64,000 bases of DNA from Sistotremastrum niveocremeum HHB9708 (GCA_001630475.1 KV419416.1:420937-484936), one strand, 5' to 3'; counted from the first letter of the stretch, positions 46,903-59,271 are shown. Notes: generated by a model from the letters alone, not told the origin. Translations and numbers: made by a program.

Positions 46903-47399
46903 ATGCTTTCTGGGTTCCACATCATCGCGATATTCAGTCTTTATTCCAGTGCGCAATCAACGGGGCCCGCAGATGACCAGGGTAAGCTTAAGCCCAATAC
47001 TGTTTATGGTCTCAAATGGGACGGTTGCGAGACGCGTCGCCAAGGTGAGTCTAGGAGCTTGGGAATGAAAAAGAATATGCTATGAACGGAAATGTAGGCA
47101 ATAAATCCCTAACTTTCGAGGGAGCTGTACAGCAAAGAATTTATGATCATAAACTCTCGATCAACGGTCATGAACTGTTCCAGCTAACTTACTTGGCCGC
47201 GCGGCTTCCAATCATCAGAAATAACTCTTTGGCACCGTCGCTGGCGTCCGGCGGAGCCGCCAGCGCAACCGGGCCAGCAAGCAAAAGTCGGCTTTATGAG
47301 ACTGACGCCGGTTATTTTCTGCGATTGACAAGTGATTCGCTTCGTCTGCTGTCGATGGGTTTATGGTCATATATTGGAAGACTCGATACGCTCGTCTAG
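46903..47399 (+). CDS. Possible small secreted protein
   Basis: Exons 46903..47044 and 47098..47399 around a 53-nt gtgagt..tgtag intron with a good branch site; 147 residues. Residues 1-19 (MLSGFHIIAIFSLYSSAQS) suggest a signal peptide. The frame stays open across the join, and without splicing it stops at once. I recognise no domain. Evidence is limited to splice sites and signal peptide, so it may be spurious. A GC-rich inverted repeat (47239-47265) lies inside exon 2. Confidence 0.4.
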
Positions 47400-47617
47400 C
47401 CGGCACTGTGTCGCATCGGCACGAAAGCGCGAAAAAATATAAAATATGGATCAAGCTCAATTGAAGGGCGATAATCCTGAAGGACCAGAAAATAGACATT
47501 TGCATTGAAAGCTATATAGCAGGTCATATAAGATACGGCAGTGAGGAGCGGCGCGGAACTTCAAACCTCGTCAACTCGGTACGAGCTCTAATGGTTCTCC
47601 CCACACGTCCCGAATGC

Positions 47618-48878
47618 TCAATCCCTCGTTGCGACAGTGTTCGCGTACGGAAGCATGCAGATGCTTTTTTCTGCGAGTTCACTGGGTGGTATGGGTAAGA
47701 AACTGTGTCTGAGAGCTCTGATGACTCGCAAGCAAGGGAATTGGGAGCGAGTGAGACTTTGCAGTTCCTTGGGTAACTGGCCGCGCGGCGTGTCCCTGTC
47801 TTCGTCTTCCAACTCCAGGCCAGCGCCATCACGTGCAAGAATGAGAGAATGAAGTGAGAAGATCCCGAGAGTCTGTAGAGATGGATGCTCTGAAAGCAAA
47901 ATCGGGAAAGTGTCAATTGCATAACAATGCAAGCAACTGAAGAATTTCAACAGTGGGCACCACGTATGAATAGGCAGGCGATGTGATCTAGGACATATCA
48001 TCACTGCCAGAGAAAGTGATAAGAGTCGAGCGCCGTGAAGCTCAAGTACAGCATCCATCTCCTTAATATCTAAGCATGCCAAGCTGAGCGATTTGAGCGA
48101 GGGGAGTTGCCAATGGGCCAGAATAGCGATTGGTCGAATAGCATGGAGACCAAGGACTTTCACTCTGGGCAGGATGACCTTCGCAGAGGACTCCGGTACC
48201 GTCTGGCCCAGAGTGTGGACAATGAGGACCTTCAAGTTAGATAGTGAGGCAAGTGTCCGGTACAGTTGCTGCCATCCATCCGGCTCTGGAATATAACCAG
48301 CGACAAAGTGCAACTCGTTCAGATTGACGCAATTTGATGCGACGGAGAGGAGTTTGGGAAGGGGCCGTTCTTCCCATAGGTCCATTCGTCTGACAAGGTG
48401 AGCTTTCGTCAATGGGACGAGAGGTTCGGCATCACTACCAGACGGAGATGACGATTCAGGCGCAGTCTGAGGAAGATCTTGGACGTTCTCGGGAGCGTAT
48501 GATTTCGAGATATACCGGATATTTTCGTAGAGCATAGCTTCTCCTATGTCGTGCCATGTTCTGCAAGTAAGAACCACTGCTACTTTGGTCTGCCAGGAAG
48601 ACCACCAGGCCTGCCTCCTCCTTGTATTAGTGGATCGTTCGAACCTAGCCAGACAATGCACAAGCGCGTTAGCTTCTTCATCGAGTACATGACGCGATTG
48701 TAGATGCATACCAGCCGAAAATGTCTTCGCCAGGCTTTGGGTTTGGATCCAAAATGAGGTCAAGAAGAGAATCCCATGTCGATGGTAACGCGGTGGCGAA
48801 AAGTAGGATTTCTCTCCATATTTCTACTGGGAGACGAATGATTCCGTCGTTCTGGCGATAGTTATACGATGCATCCAT
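47618..48878 (-). CDS. F-box protein
   Basis: Exons 48878..48712 and 48644..47618 with a 67-nt intron; 397 residues. The F-box runs from LPVEIWREILLFATALP (residues ~16-32) to VVLTCRTWHDIGEAMLYENIRY, interrupted by a loop, in the usual agaricomycete form. The C-terminal ~280 residues carry irregular leucine-rich segments (for example CVNLNELHFVAGY, LPSLKSLSLACLDI). It is likely an SCF adaptor (inferred). It is unrelated at sequence level to the duplicated family in the first 30 kb, and divergent from the exosome gene. Confidence 0.8.
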
Positions 48879-49039
48879 GATGTGTCTTGATGACCAGGCT
48901 ATAATGGTATCGCTAGCCTTGGCAATGATAGCAACTGCGATGGGTCTCTGGTTCTGTGGCACAACCAAGGGATGAATGGAGTCGAGCTCGACGCGTCACA
49001 AACACGACCAAACGGCGGCTAAAAAAGTCAAAGCTGAGG

Positions 49040-50189
49040 ATGGCAACAACATCGACTGCAGCTGGGCCAAGTCAGACGAGTATACATGAAGCGTCGACGT
49101 ATCAAAGGCTACACCCAAGAGCATATCTCGAAAAATTTCTCGAGGAAGGAATACGGACTGACGGCAGGAAAACGTCAGACTGGAGAGATGTCCAGGTGAT
49201 CACAGGCAAGTAAGGATTATCTTCTGGATCTGATGATAAGATGGCTTTGGTACAATGCTCATCTTCTAGACAGGATCCATCTCTACGGCTGAAGGGTCGG
49301 CTCTTGTGAGATTGGGACAGACAACTGTCGTCTGTGGCGTCAAAGCAGAAATTGCAGAGCCAGCGTTAGATCGTGCAAACCATGGGTTTATAGGTGCGTC
49401 TCCTCAAGAACCACCACATAACCTCTAACTGAGTTTTGGTTCTGAAGCTCCCAATCTCGATCTGCCAGCGCTCTGTTCTCCAAAATTTAAGCCTGGGCCA
49501 CCTTCCGAGGAGAGCCAGATATTGAGCGACCGATTGAATGATATATTAATCACGTATGCGTTCGGCCGTCTTCGTTAGATTCCCAAGCTCATACATGCTG
49601 CCCAAGCTCGAAGGCTTTAGACCCTACCTCCCTTTGCATACGCCCAGGTAAAGCGGTGTGGACGATCTACCTGGACGCTATATGCATAAACTACGACGGG
49701 AATGTCTTGGATGCCGCACTGCTTGCCATGGTCGCCGCGCTGAGAAACAGTGAGTCTCTTTCCCCCGAAATTGCCTGCCCAGTAGAATTAACCGTGACAA
49801 AGCACGACTGCCTGCCGCGTCATATAACGAGGAGACTAATAAGACGACGTGCACAAGACAAAATAGCGTACCCCTGCAGTTAAGAAACACGCCCTATATC
49901 TGCTCGTTTGGATTATTCGACTTGTACGCTGTAGTCCCTTTTCATTCCCCTTTTCTTCAATTCACTGCTATTCAGAACCCATCTACTTTCCGATCCTACG
50001 TCGTTCGAGGAACCTCTACTCGACACGACAATATCAATCGTCCTAGACCAGACGGGTCAAGTTGTATCTGTGCTTCAAGAGGGTTTGGCCGCTGTTGCCT
50101 CGGAAAATTCGAACCAGATACTACGAAGATGTATTGAGTTCGCGAAGCAAAGGCTAATAATCCTTACTCCCAAAATAGAACAACGATGA
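49040..50189 (+). CDS. RRP43: Exosome complex subunit RRP43 (RNase PH-like)
   Basis: Six exons (49040..49205, 49274..49393, 49448..49553, 49607..49749, 49803..49923, 49976..50189); 289 residues. Motifs: LEEGIRTDGRKTSDWRDV, then TGSISTAEGSALVRLGQTTV, VVCGVKAEIAEP, LCIRPGKAVWTIYLDAI, ICINYDGNVLDAALLAMVAAL and TISIVLDQTGQVVSVLQEG. This is the RNase PH fold of the Rrp43/Exosc8 ring subunit, which has no catalytic activity of its own but builds the RNA channel. The first intron must begin with GC (GCAAGT) to keep frame at VITG-SISTAEG. Confidence 0.88.
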
Positions 50190-50381
50190 CGCTGTTCCGA
50201 AATTTTGTTCCGTTACGCACAGCACCATTCGCTCGCCTCGTGGTGAAGGTCTCTATAGCTGCAACGTCTCCCTATCATATCGTGACATGAGTAAATAATT
50301 TTATTGCGGGATTAATGTTACAACGCCGATCAAATAGCAGCGCCTTTTGATTCAATTAGTGTGCCTAGTATCAATTTGGCA

Positions 50382-51612
50382 TCAGGGACCCAAACGCCTC
50401 CATTCGCCGCCTATTTTCGACGGCCTTTGCCACTGTGCGCCGCTTGGGAATACCACAGATTCGAGACCACACTCGTATCTCCGCCATGAATCCAAACTGG
50501 CCTTCTCCAGGTCCTCACTCATAGGACTGGAAATAGAAGGAATGCGCGGCATCTCTAGCGTCGTCAATGATGGAAGATGTCGAAGCACGACGTCGAACGC
50601 GAAATTCAATCGCTGCAACAGTTCGAGCGTCAGGAGAGATGGTTAAAACTTGACGCAAGCATAACTTTACCTCGTAGTCGTCTGAAAAATGCTCCCCTTC
50701 TTGAGGGCCCTTGCATTTGACAAGTTTCAGCTCCTTTAAACTTGTACACGCATAGGGCAGGCTCAAGACTAGGCCCATTGGCCAATCTGTACCATAACAG
50801 GTTATGCTTTCGACTGGTTTGGATGAGTTCGCCAAAGCAGAGACAATGTGTAGCATAGAGGACCCGGTGAAGCCGTCGCTGGCTTTCCAAGCCAATGAGA
50901 CATTGTTCACGGGGCGACCGGGGATGAAGATGGGCGCAAACAGACGAGATCCAGTGAAGCTAGCTAGATTGGGAAGTGCGCCAGCTGGCAAATGAAAAGC
51001 GCCCGCAGGAGCGAGTGGATGGTGATTTGCGCGATGGGGGAGATCGTCGACACCTTCAGCAAGATTTCCTTGATGTAAGGAAAGGTTGGAGTGTTCGCCT
51101 GAAATGCAAACATATTTTATCAGTGGATGTCGAATTAGGAAGGATCGCATTGGCTCCGGATCTGGATATAGCTGGAGCACGGATGATAAGTTGGTCAGAT
51201 TGGGGAATGTACATCCATCCAGGATGGATAGCAGAGGTGCATCCCAGCCTATATGTAAGGATTTTAATGAATGCAGATTTTTGAGAGCGTTCGTGATGAG
51301 TCGCTTGAACGCTGGGAACACGTCAACGATAGGGCTGGACGAGATACTATCAGCAAATGCTGATGACATTGTTATGGGAGCTCACTCTAGTAGCAACTCC
51401 AGCTCTAAGACGCAGGCAGCAGCGTCTGGTGATCGTATTAAAGCGCGACAGCATTGAATAAATGCGTCTAAACGATCGACATGGATGCTTTTGTAGAGAA
51501 GAGGTCGGGAGAGGTGATGAAAAGACTTATTAAGGGTTGATGCAGTACAAAGCGTGGTCTTTGGCAAAAGTTCAAGCACAACGAGCACGATCTCTGTAGG
51601 AAGAGAGTCCAT
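50382..51612 (-). CDS. F-box-like protein
   Basis: Exons 51612..51386, 51334..50671 and 50612..50382; 373 residues. The N-terminus MDSLPTEIVLVVLELLPKTT...LLYKSIHV is a short F-box. Leucine-rich segments follow (NLHSLKSLHIGWDAP, SLKELKLVKCKGP, LRHLPSLTTLEMP). Exon 1 would run into an in-frame stop unless the 51-nt gtgagc..tccag intron is removed; splicing joins LELELLLD to PIVDVFPAF. It is divergent from the TAF4 gene, with only 66 bp between start codons. Confidence 0.72.
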
Positions 51613-51678
51613 GTGCCGTTCTCTGGAGAAATTAGCAATGATCGCGGATGACTAAGCAGCACCGACTGTCTGGAAGAG

Positions 51679-53059
51679 ATGCCACCAAGACGGCAGAAAG
51701 CAGAGTCTGCAACTCCAAGTGCACCGTCTCCTGTACCTCTACCAGCAACTCAATATCCTCAACCAAATGGTGGAGGGCTAGCATTACCAGGATCAACTTG
51801 GAATCCATCTCGTGAGTGGGCTCAATACCTGAAACCAACCCTTTGTCGAACGCGTTCTGCAGAAATACCTATCGACCCAGCTTTGCAGACGCCCCAGCAT
51901 CCCGTGGCGTCAGTATCAGCGTGCTTTTGACTCTTTGATCAAATTTCGTGATACCGCTTCAGATACTATCCTTATCCTCAATACCAATATCCGCCGCCTC
52001 ATAACTATACTCCTCCCCAAACAACCGCGCCAGCTGCTCGAGCAACCCAAAACAATCAATCAAATTCTGGAGGCCTTGATACTACCGATCTTGCGACTTT
52101 GAACGATGTATTGGGCAGTGCAGGCGTTGACGTCAGGGTGAGTCAAACCCGCCCTCCTACTGACGCGTGTATTCTCACATTACCCATAGGCCGAGGAAGA
52201 GGGACTACAGCGCACACAGAATGCTAGCTTCAGTGTTCCATTCAGAAGTGCTGAAGGCGATCGATCGCGTCGCCAAACTCAAGTCAATTCGCATGTCTTG
52301 GGCCAACTGATTCGAGATATTGGGAACCACCACAAAGTCTCAAAGATACCAGAAGATTCCATCCAATACATGGGCTTTGCCCTACGAATACGACTACAAG
52401 AACTACTGGCTGAAATGATCGCCGCATCCAAACATCGAACTGAAGCCAGCGTTCATTCGCCACCCGGCGTTTATGAAGACGGTAGTGCAATGTGGGATCA
52501 GGTTGTCCGCAGAGACGTGGGCAAACAAATCAGCGTGATAGAACGTATCGAGAGGGAGGAGGAGATGCGAATACGAGCGGAACGCAAAGAGCGAGCCGAA
52601 GCCCTTGCAGCCCATACCGCTAATGCTGCCAACGCTTATGCAGAGGCGAATGGCGGCGACGCGATGGATGAAGATGGTCCGAAGAAGAAACGCAAGAAGG
52701 AGGCTGGTCCTGGAGTTACCGCAAAGAATATGAGCGATGAGGTGCGTAAGAAGATGAGTAACGCGGTGGCTAGTCAAGCTGCTGGGCTATCCACCGGAAA
52801 ATACGCGTGGATGAACGCTGGTAGTGTCGGGGCGTCGAGTAGCAGTGCTCCGGTGAAGGCTAAACCACGAGATGCGAGTGGAGGCGCTACGCCGGCAGCA
52901 GGCAAGGGGTGGGCGAAACCGTTTGTCAAAACAAAAGACAAAAATGCTAAAGCGGACGAAGACACACGGCAGACCATCACTCTCAGCGATGCTCTGTTTG
53001 TAATCCAGAAAGAGCGAGGCCACGGAGGGGGACGTGGAGCTGCGCGTGGGTGGACGTAA
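51679..53059 (+). CDS. TAF4: Transcription factor TFIID subunit TAF4
   Basis: Four exons (51679..51811, 51863..51908, 51963..52137, 52190..53059); 407 residues. The N-terminus is Pro/Gln/Tyr-rich (PYPQYQYPPPHNYTPP). The conserved part runs from DLATLNDVLGSAGVDVRAEE through LGQLIRDIGNHHKVSKI, YMGFALRIRLQELLAEMI, a charged coiled segment (IEREEEMRIRAERKERAEAL) and the terminal ITLSDALFVIQKERG. This is the TAF4 C-terminal histone-fold region that pairs with TAF12. The 46-nt exon 2 is needed to reach the Tyr/Pro-rich frame. It acts in RNA polymerase II initiation. Confidence 0.87.
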
Positions 53060-53178
53060 AGCTGGTTGTATATGCTGTGTATTTGATCTTCCATATCATT
53101 TTAGTAATAAACCTTGATCAAAGGATGTGCCGTCCACAGGGCAAGACCTCAAACTCCATTGAAGGCTCCTGACTCTCG

Positions 53179-54154
53179 TCAACCTTCGGAGGCTTGGGGA
53201 GAAGGCGGTTCATCCAGGGCCTCCCCGCTAGGTTCGGCCTCCAGTCGGTCGTCCTGCAAAGTTGTGGCCAATTGATCATTGCGGGAATGGGCTAACTGTT
53301 CCTGAACGTGCTGCTGTATGATCATTCCTGTGAAAATCGATCCAGAATTGAACAGGAGATGCGCGCAAGGGCCATACCTAGACACACGAGTACCGAACCG
53401 TCGAATGCCTTGTGCATATTGGGCTGCCAGGTCTCCGATTGAGTAGAGTTCTGAGTCCTTCCTCGAGGTTTAAGATATCTTTTAGCGGCTGGAGAGGACG
53501 GGGTAGAAATGTTGTGTTTTCGTGGGCTTCTTCGCGTCGGGGAACTCAAGATATCGTCATCTGACTCCTGTCTTTGAAGACGATCGATTTCTCTGTGGTT
53601 ACGAGTCGAAAGCTGTCCACAAGTGGTGTAGTACTCTGAAGCAAACTGATGGATGCTTTTTAAAAGGTCCTGAAATGAACGGTTCATGCGAGCATAGTCT
53701 GACCATAACTTGGGCTCACTGATGACGGGAGAGAGGCACTAACGATTTCTTCTTCTGCACTGGGAGTTGGCTGAGGAAGGGTTGGATCTGCGATAGCTTG
53801 CCCTCTGTGTTTCTTATATTTTGTGGGCCGTTTATGACCACGCTTTGATATTGAGAACGCAGTTGTGTCAAGAGCGTCGTCGTCCTCTTCACCATCATGT
53901 ATCCGGTCCATGGCTTCAGCGAAGTCTTCTCCATGGTCTAGATCATTTTCTTCACGACGACGAGATGAGACGCGTCTCTTTTTCTTAGGGGGATGAGAGG
54001 AGCCAGCAGCGTCTTCAGCGATAATATTTCCCAGATCATCAATCGCATAAGGACGATTGTGGCTTGTGAGGTGGTCTTCATTTAATGGTACTCGATGCCC
54101 ATCAGCGTGTACTCGAAGGGACGTTAGGTCGTGAACAGAGATGCGCGGTGCCAT
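53179..54154 (-). CDS. Hypothetical nuclear protein
   Basis: Exons 54154..53744, 53669..53378 and 53327..53179; 283 residues. It contains a likely nuclear localisation signal (PPKKKRRVSSRRREE), a very acidic stretch (IHDGEEDDDALD), a basic segment and a helix-rich middle (DLLKSIHQFASEYYTTCGQL). After the last intron it has FDGSVLVCLGMIIQQHVQEQ. The pattern of a basic/acidic N-terminus and a FDGSxLxxLG motif suggests a conserved fungal transcription-associated protein, but I cannot name the family. It is divergent from the nucleoporin gene. Confidence 0.65.
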
Positions 54155-54273
54155 GCAAGAAAAATCTCGGTCAATTAGGATTAGGGTTATCCGCCGGTTC
54201 CGAAACCCATAAGCGCCGAACCCCTCGCCAACTTCGTTTCAACTTGCACTCGAACTTTACTTCATCTATTGTA

Positions 54274-55960
54274 ATGGCAAGTGTTTATCTAGCTGGGTGG
54301 TGATTAGGGAATCTAATGTCTCATGTAGGTCGTGTGTCAATATTTTCTTCGAGGCAATTGTCATTTCGGGACGAGTTGCAGAAACGAACACCCTGCCAAC
54401 CGAGGACCTGCTGGACCTGGAGCCTTCAAAAGTGCGTAGACATCTTTCGACCAGTTCTTGATTCCGATGGTTTATTCTTTGAAATATCGTCAGATCAAAC
54501 TTGGGTGGCTCCAAACTCTAATCAAGCTAGTGCGTCGACGGCGAAGGACGCGCCCACGATACCCTTCTCGTACGTCATCCGTTGATGATCCAAAAGCTTT
54601 CAGTACTGATATTCTGAAAGCATAGAAAACATTACGAAGGATCTAACACCGTTCTCTGAGAAACCCCTGTGGCCGTTGAGCTCGTATGGGCCCTCGAAGT
54701 CAACCAAAACTTTGATCGGTGGTCTGGACGAATCTCAAGAAGAGATGAGATATAACGCCACCCAGGCAGTTGCTTCCGGTAACATCGAAGCTTATGTGCG
54801 CATGTTCCTCCATTCTCGGTCAAGCAAATCACTGATGCGAAAAATTGTAGAAACAATACGAAGCACAAAAAATCGCTGCAGCAGAGCAAGTAATGAAGAA
54901 TGCTCTAGCCAACGTCAACAGTCTGTACGACCAAGCCGTGAAGCAGTTCAATGGAGATACAAATCCCCCCACTACCAATACATTCTCAAATGCTCCTGTC
55001 TCGGTATTCGGACAGACGTCTGCACCGACGGCTCCAAAACCGAGTCCCTTTGGATCAGCTTCGCAAGGCTCAGTTTTCGGCCAACCCTCGACAGGGGCGT
55101 TTGGAACTGCCGCGCCATCCTCCTTCATCAAGCCTGCCACGGCTGGCGTGTTCGGGTCGAGCACTACGCCATCCGCATTTGGCTCCTCTGCTTTCGGATC
55201 ACCTTCTACGTTCGGGTCCAGCTCGTTCCCTTCGACAACAGGTACTTCCACTATCGCTCCATCTTCACCTTTTGGTGCCTTTTCCAATGCCGGTAAACCC
55301 ACTGTATTCGGGCAACCTAGTGCACCAACACCAGCATCGTCATCAGTCTTTGGTTCCGCTTCGACCAGCACTCCACCCACAGCACCCGCATCCGTATTTG
55401 GGTCAGGAGGATCAGGATTTGGCAATACCGGACAAACACCAATTCAACCCCGACCATTCGGTGCACCAGCTCCCAGTGCTCCGTTCGGATCGCCCTTCTC
55501 GCAAGCCCAACCGCAGGCATCGGCGCCCGCACAGGCTCCAAGCAGTGTATTTGGCACACCTTCTGCATTCCCTTCCTCTAGTACTGCGTTTGGTCAGACT
55601 CCTGCCCCATCAACCAGTGTCTTTGGTCAGACTGCGCCTGCGCCGCCGACGAATAATGTTTTCGGACAACCTTCCAATACAACGACGTCGAGCGTTTTTG
55701 GCCAACCTGCACCTCCGCCCCAGCCGGCAGCCAGCCCGTTCGCACCCATTCCTTCCCAACCGCCACCGCCACCGCCAGCAGCAGCCGCTCCTCGACCTAC
55801 CACCCAATTCATCCCTGCATCAGATCCGTATATTGCGACTTTACCGAAAGATTACTTGCAGTCTCTCCCAAAGGAAGTACGAGCAGCATTTGAAAGCGAT
55901 TCATTCGATTGGAATGGACTGCGTGTTCCTGAATGGGTTCCGCCCACCGAGCTGCGGTAA
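54274..55960 (+). CDS. NUP42-like nucleoporin (CCCH finger plus FG repeats)
   Basis: Exons 54274..54276, 54329..54431, 54494..54569, 54621..54795 and 54851..55960; 488 residues. A CCCH zinc finger opens the protein (VCQYFLRGNCHFGTSCRNEH), followed by a linker, a helical stretch (EEMRYNATQAVASGNIEAY, KQYEAQKIAAAEQVM) and many VFG/PFG/AFG repeats within residues ~145-430. It ends FDWNGLRVPEWVPPTELR. This order is that of Nup42/NLP1, which sits on the cytoplasmic face of the pore and helps Gle1-driven mRNA export. Exon 1 would be just the ATG, joined through a GC-AG intron. No other ATG precedes the finger in frame. Confidence 0.83.
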
Positions 55961-56129
55961 CAGTATCACGACGAACTCATGTTTCCATACTTCGTAACTT
56001 ATTCAGTGTATTCGATAAAGTCCCTTGCCATACGCCGTCCCTATCAGTAAATCAATAACACTTAATCGCAATCACTATTAGGTGACAGCTACATTAATGA
56101 AAATAGCATGAATAGTTCTACGAGAGAAA

Positions 56130-57632
56130 TTAACTAAGATCGACCTCGACTGTCTCTCCCACGTCTTCTTCAAGATTATCTCTGCTCGCAGAAGGTGGCG
56201 GCACAGGCGGGGGCGGAGAAGGCGGGGCTGGAACCGGGGCTGGAGGTTCCGCTTTAGATTGATCTATTTTGACGGGCACGCTTTCCGATGACGGAGGCGG
56301 GAACTTGAACTCACGATTCATCGTACCACTTCGCGTGTGTATCGAGTTGGGGCGTGGCTTGGGTGGATTGTGATCTTCTGGTACCGTGTCAATCTCAGCT
56401 TCGGCCTCGGCCTCTTCTTGTATTATCGAGCCTGAACGTGCCCGAGTTTCCGGGCTTGGCGCACGAGGGACTGGAGATTGGTTGACGAATGGAGTCGTAG
56501 GTGGAGATGTAGCTTTCGCTGGTAGGGAGGCGCGATGGCTAGCTTTTGTTGGTGATTGAGACAGGGGCATTTGAGACATGGATGCTGGTCGGGTGAACGG
56601 TGTTTGAGAGATGGGAGCCGACGGCGTTGTCCCGAGATAATAACCAGAGATTGGAACCATTCTGAAAAGCGATCAATGTTTTGCAAATACTACTGTTTCG
56701 CCCTACTCACTTTTTCTCTGTGTGACAGGCGAAAATCCAGTGAGGCTGAACAACCGGGATACTGAGCTGCAGGGCTCGTTGATATTCCACACTAGGAGTC
56801 GAAGGATCGGCGTGTCCTGGGTTGGCAGGGGTGGAACACACGAAATGAGTGGTGTCAATTTGAATTTTATTACTCCATTTCGCGTGCATCTCTCGCAGTG
56901 CCAGCTTTGCGTTCTCCAACATAACGACATCTTGCACGTTCCCGAAACAGACCGAGACACCAGAGGTATCAGTCATAGTATGTGTTCGAACTTTCACAAC
57001 GTTTGACGGGTATGCGCCGGCGGTCGTACGAAGGACAAGCTGAAAGGTATATTCCGTGTTGAGTTCCAGGCCCGACAGCTTGGTCGAAGTATTCTGAGTA
57101 GCCGATGGTATGGCAGCGAGACGTTGACCGTTTTTGAATATGTCAAGCGAACGCAATTTCGCAGTAGCAAGCTTCAACGGCGGCCATTCCAGGGTGACGG
57201 AAGTTTGGGTGACGTTCCGAAGCTGCCAAAGGTTTACGAAAGACTGCATGTATCATGCAAAGGTAACATACCTCGAGAACGGGGGGTTCAGGTTTGTGTA
57301 CGCCATATGTACTCAGTATCTCCTCCTGCAGGTCCCAGAACTCGGCTTTCTGTCTCTTCTCCTCGGTGGTGTTTCTATTCACTGCGATATTGACGATAGA
57401 TCCTGAGGTAACACCGGGGGGAAGTAGGATTGACGGAAATTCAATTAGATGGGCGCGTTCGCCTATTAGAATCTGTAGTCGTTTTGAGTCCAGACGTTTC
57501 AAGCCATGAATGAGTTTTAGCTAACCGCCATTCCAGCATCTGACGAAACGTGAGTCCTGGATTGGGAGTAGCACCACAGCTAGACTCACCAAGCTTGCCC
57601 ACCGTGAACATGAACGTCTCCTGGGCTGACAT
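56130..57632 (-). CDS. CHS5: CHS5-like exomer component (FN3 and BRCT domains)
   Basis: Exons 57632..57590, 57539..57526, 57472..57272, 57222..56711 and 56661..56130; 433 residues. The start reads MSAQETFMFTVGKLDAGMAI, then LIGERAHLIEFPSILLPPGV. An FN3 domain follows (VTQTSVTLEWPPLKLATAKL ... YTFQLVLRTTAGAYPSNVVK), then a BRCT domain (TDTSGVSVCFGNVQDV ... HFVCSTPANPG ... IPVVQPHWIFAC), then a Pro/Ser-rich tail. Chs5 is the scaffold of exomer, which carries chitin synthase from the trans-Golgi to the plasma membrane. Exon 2 is 14 nt and restores GKLDAGMAILI. It is divergent from CDK8 with 138 bp between starts. Confidence 0.9.
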
Positions 57633-57770
57633 TTTCTAATGCTGACTCTTGAGTCGCGACCCACAACGCGTTGAAGACGAAGGAGTTGAACGTTGAACAA
57701 GCGCGCGTACACGCTTGACTTTCTGAGTTGCCTTTTCGAGAGGCTTCTAGTCGCCACCTTCACCTCCGCC

Positions 57771-59271
57771 ATGCTACCTTACGACCCAATGCGAGCGTAT
57801 CGTCACAAAAGAGATACTGCTCATCAAGCCTTCAATACGAAATATGCTATGCTAGGTTTCATCTCTTCTGGAACGTATGGTCGCGTCTACAAGGCCAAGA
57901 CTCGAGATGCTGAGGAGCGGATATACGCGATCAAGAAATTTAAACCTGACAAGGAAGGGGAGGTCGTTACATATACGGGAATTAGTCAGAGTGCTATTAG
58001 GGAGATCGCAGTGCGCATTTTTACCGTGTCCTCTGTCTTCGCACCTGATTGATCTAGTTGAATCGCGAAATCAGCCACGAAAATATCGTGGCATTGCGGG
58101 AGGTCGTTCTGGAGGACAAATCCATCTATATGGTCTTTGAATACGCCGAACACGACTTCTTAGCAAGTCCGAGGGTTTGGAAATGTCTGTCCTGTCTAAT
58201 GATCTTGCTAGCAAATCATTCATCACTTCTCTACCACTGTTCGTGCCATGGTCCCACCATCACTTCTCAAATCTTGCATTCATCAGCTGCTGAACGGTCT
58301 TGTCTACCTACACACCTGCCATATTCAACATCGAGATCTGAAACCGGCTAACATCCTCATTAATTCGGACGGCGTAGTGAAAATCGGAGATCTCGGTCTC
58401 GCAAGACTTACGTATTCCCCACTTCAACCACTATATTCCGGTGATAAGGTCGTCGTGACCATCTGGTATCGAGCGCCCGAACTCCTACTTGGTGCCCGCC
58501 ACTATACAAAGGCTATTGACTGCTGGGCTGTTGGGTGTGTAATGGCAGAGCTCATCAGCCTGCGTCCAATCTTCAAGGGAGAAGAGGCCAAACTAGATCA
58601 TAAGAAGAATGTGCCTTTCCAAAAGGACCAAGTAGTGAAGATATTTGAAGTTTTGGGAACCCCTAGTGGTATGTGATGTTTTTTGGGATAGATCTCCAGT
58701 AGCACTGAGCATTGCACAGTTCATGAATGGCCAGGCCTTCCTCAATTTCCTGAATACCTTAATATGAAGGCTCTGGATAATTACCCACCAAAACTCACTG
58801 AATGGTGCACAACTAGATTCCGCAGCAAAGATGCAACTGATCTTCTGAGGCAACTGTTCATGTACAACCCTGAGAATAGAGCAACAGCACCTGAAGCATT
58901 CAATCATAAATGGTTTTCTGAGGATATCAAACCAACTAGAAAGTAGGTGCAGTCTCTGAAATCCTAAACAAAAGTCCCAATCAACAAATGTTTTCTCATA
59001 TGAAACATATAGTGCATTCCATGGCTTACCACCAAACCATTGCCCTCCTTTGAGAAAGATTACACAGGATGAGGCTTCTCTTGCCCATCATGTACCAGCC
59101 TCAAATAACAACAACCCAGCATACAATAATCCCAATTCAAAGCCTGCAAGTTGGAAGCCAGCTAGTGGACAGAATTTTGGCTCTGCTTTTGGTGTCAACA
59201 CTGCTGTCACCATGCAGGTCCCAGCAGGTAATAATAGTGGAGGGAGTAGGAAGAAACCACGCTTGGAATGA
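57771..59271 (+). CDS. SSN3: Cyclin-dependent kinase 8 (Mediator kinase, Srb10/Ssn3)
   Basis: Exons 57771..58010, 58058..58162, 58212..58668, 58720..58942 and 59013..59271; 427 residues. Kinase features: G-loop [16 protein letters not shown] lysine, C-helix [47 protein letters not shown], metal motif DLG in GDLGLARL and [15 protein letters not shown], the SQSAIRE-type helix and the DLGLAR form point to CDK8 rather than other CDKs. The Asn-rich, basic end ([10 protein letters not shown]) is typical of fungal Ssn3. It phosphorylates RNA polymerase II and transcription factors within Mediator. Intron 2 uses GC (GCAAGT). From exon 4 on, CpG dinucleotides almost vanish although the frame is intact. 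Confidence 0.92.

Noticed and set aside
47239-47265. GC-rich stem-loop (8-bp arms CGCTGGCG / CGCCAGCG)
   Set aside because: Resembles a bacterial terminator, but this is a eukaryotic genome, and the repeat lies inside a possible exon.
54829-55812. ORFs overlapping the nucleoporin FG region in other frames and on the other strand
   Set aside because: Shadow frames of a repetitive Phe-Gly/Ala/Pro sequence; no conserved motif.
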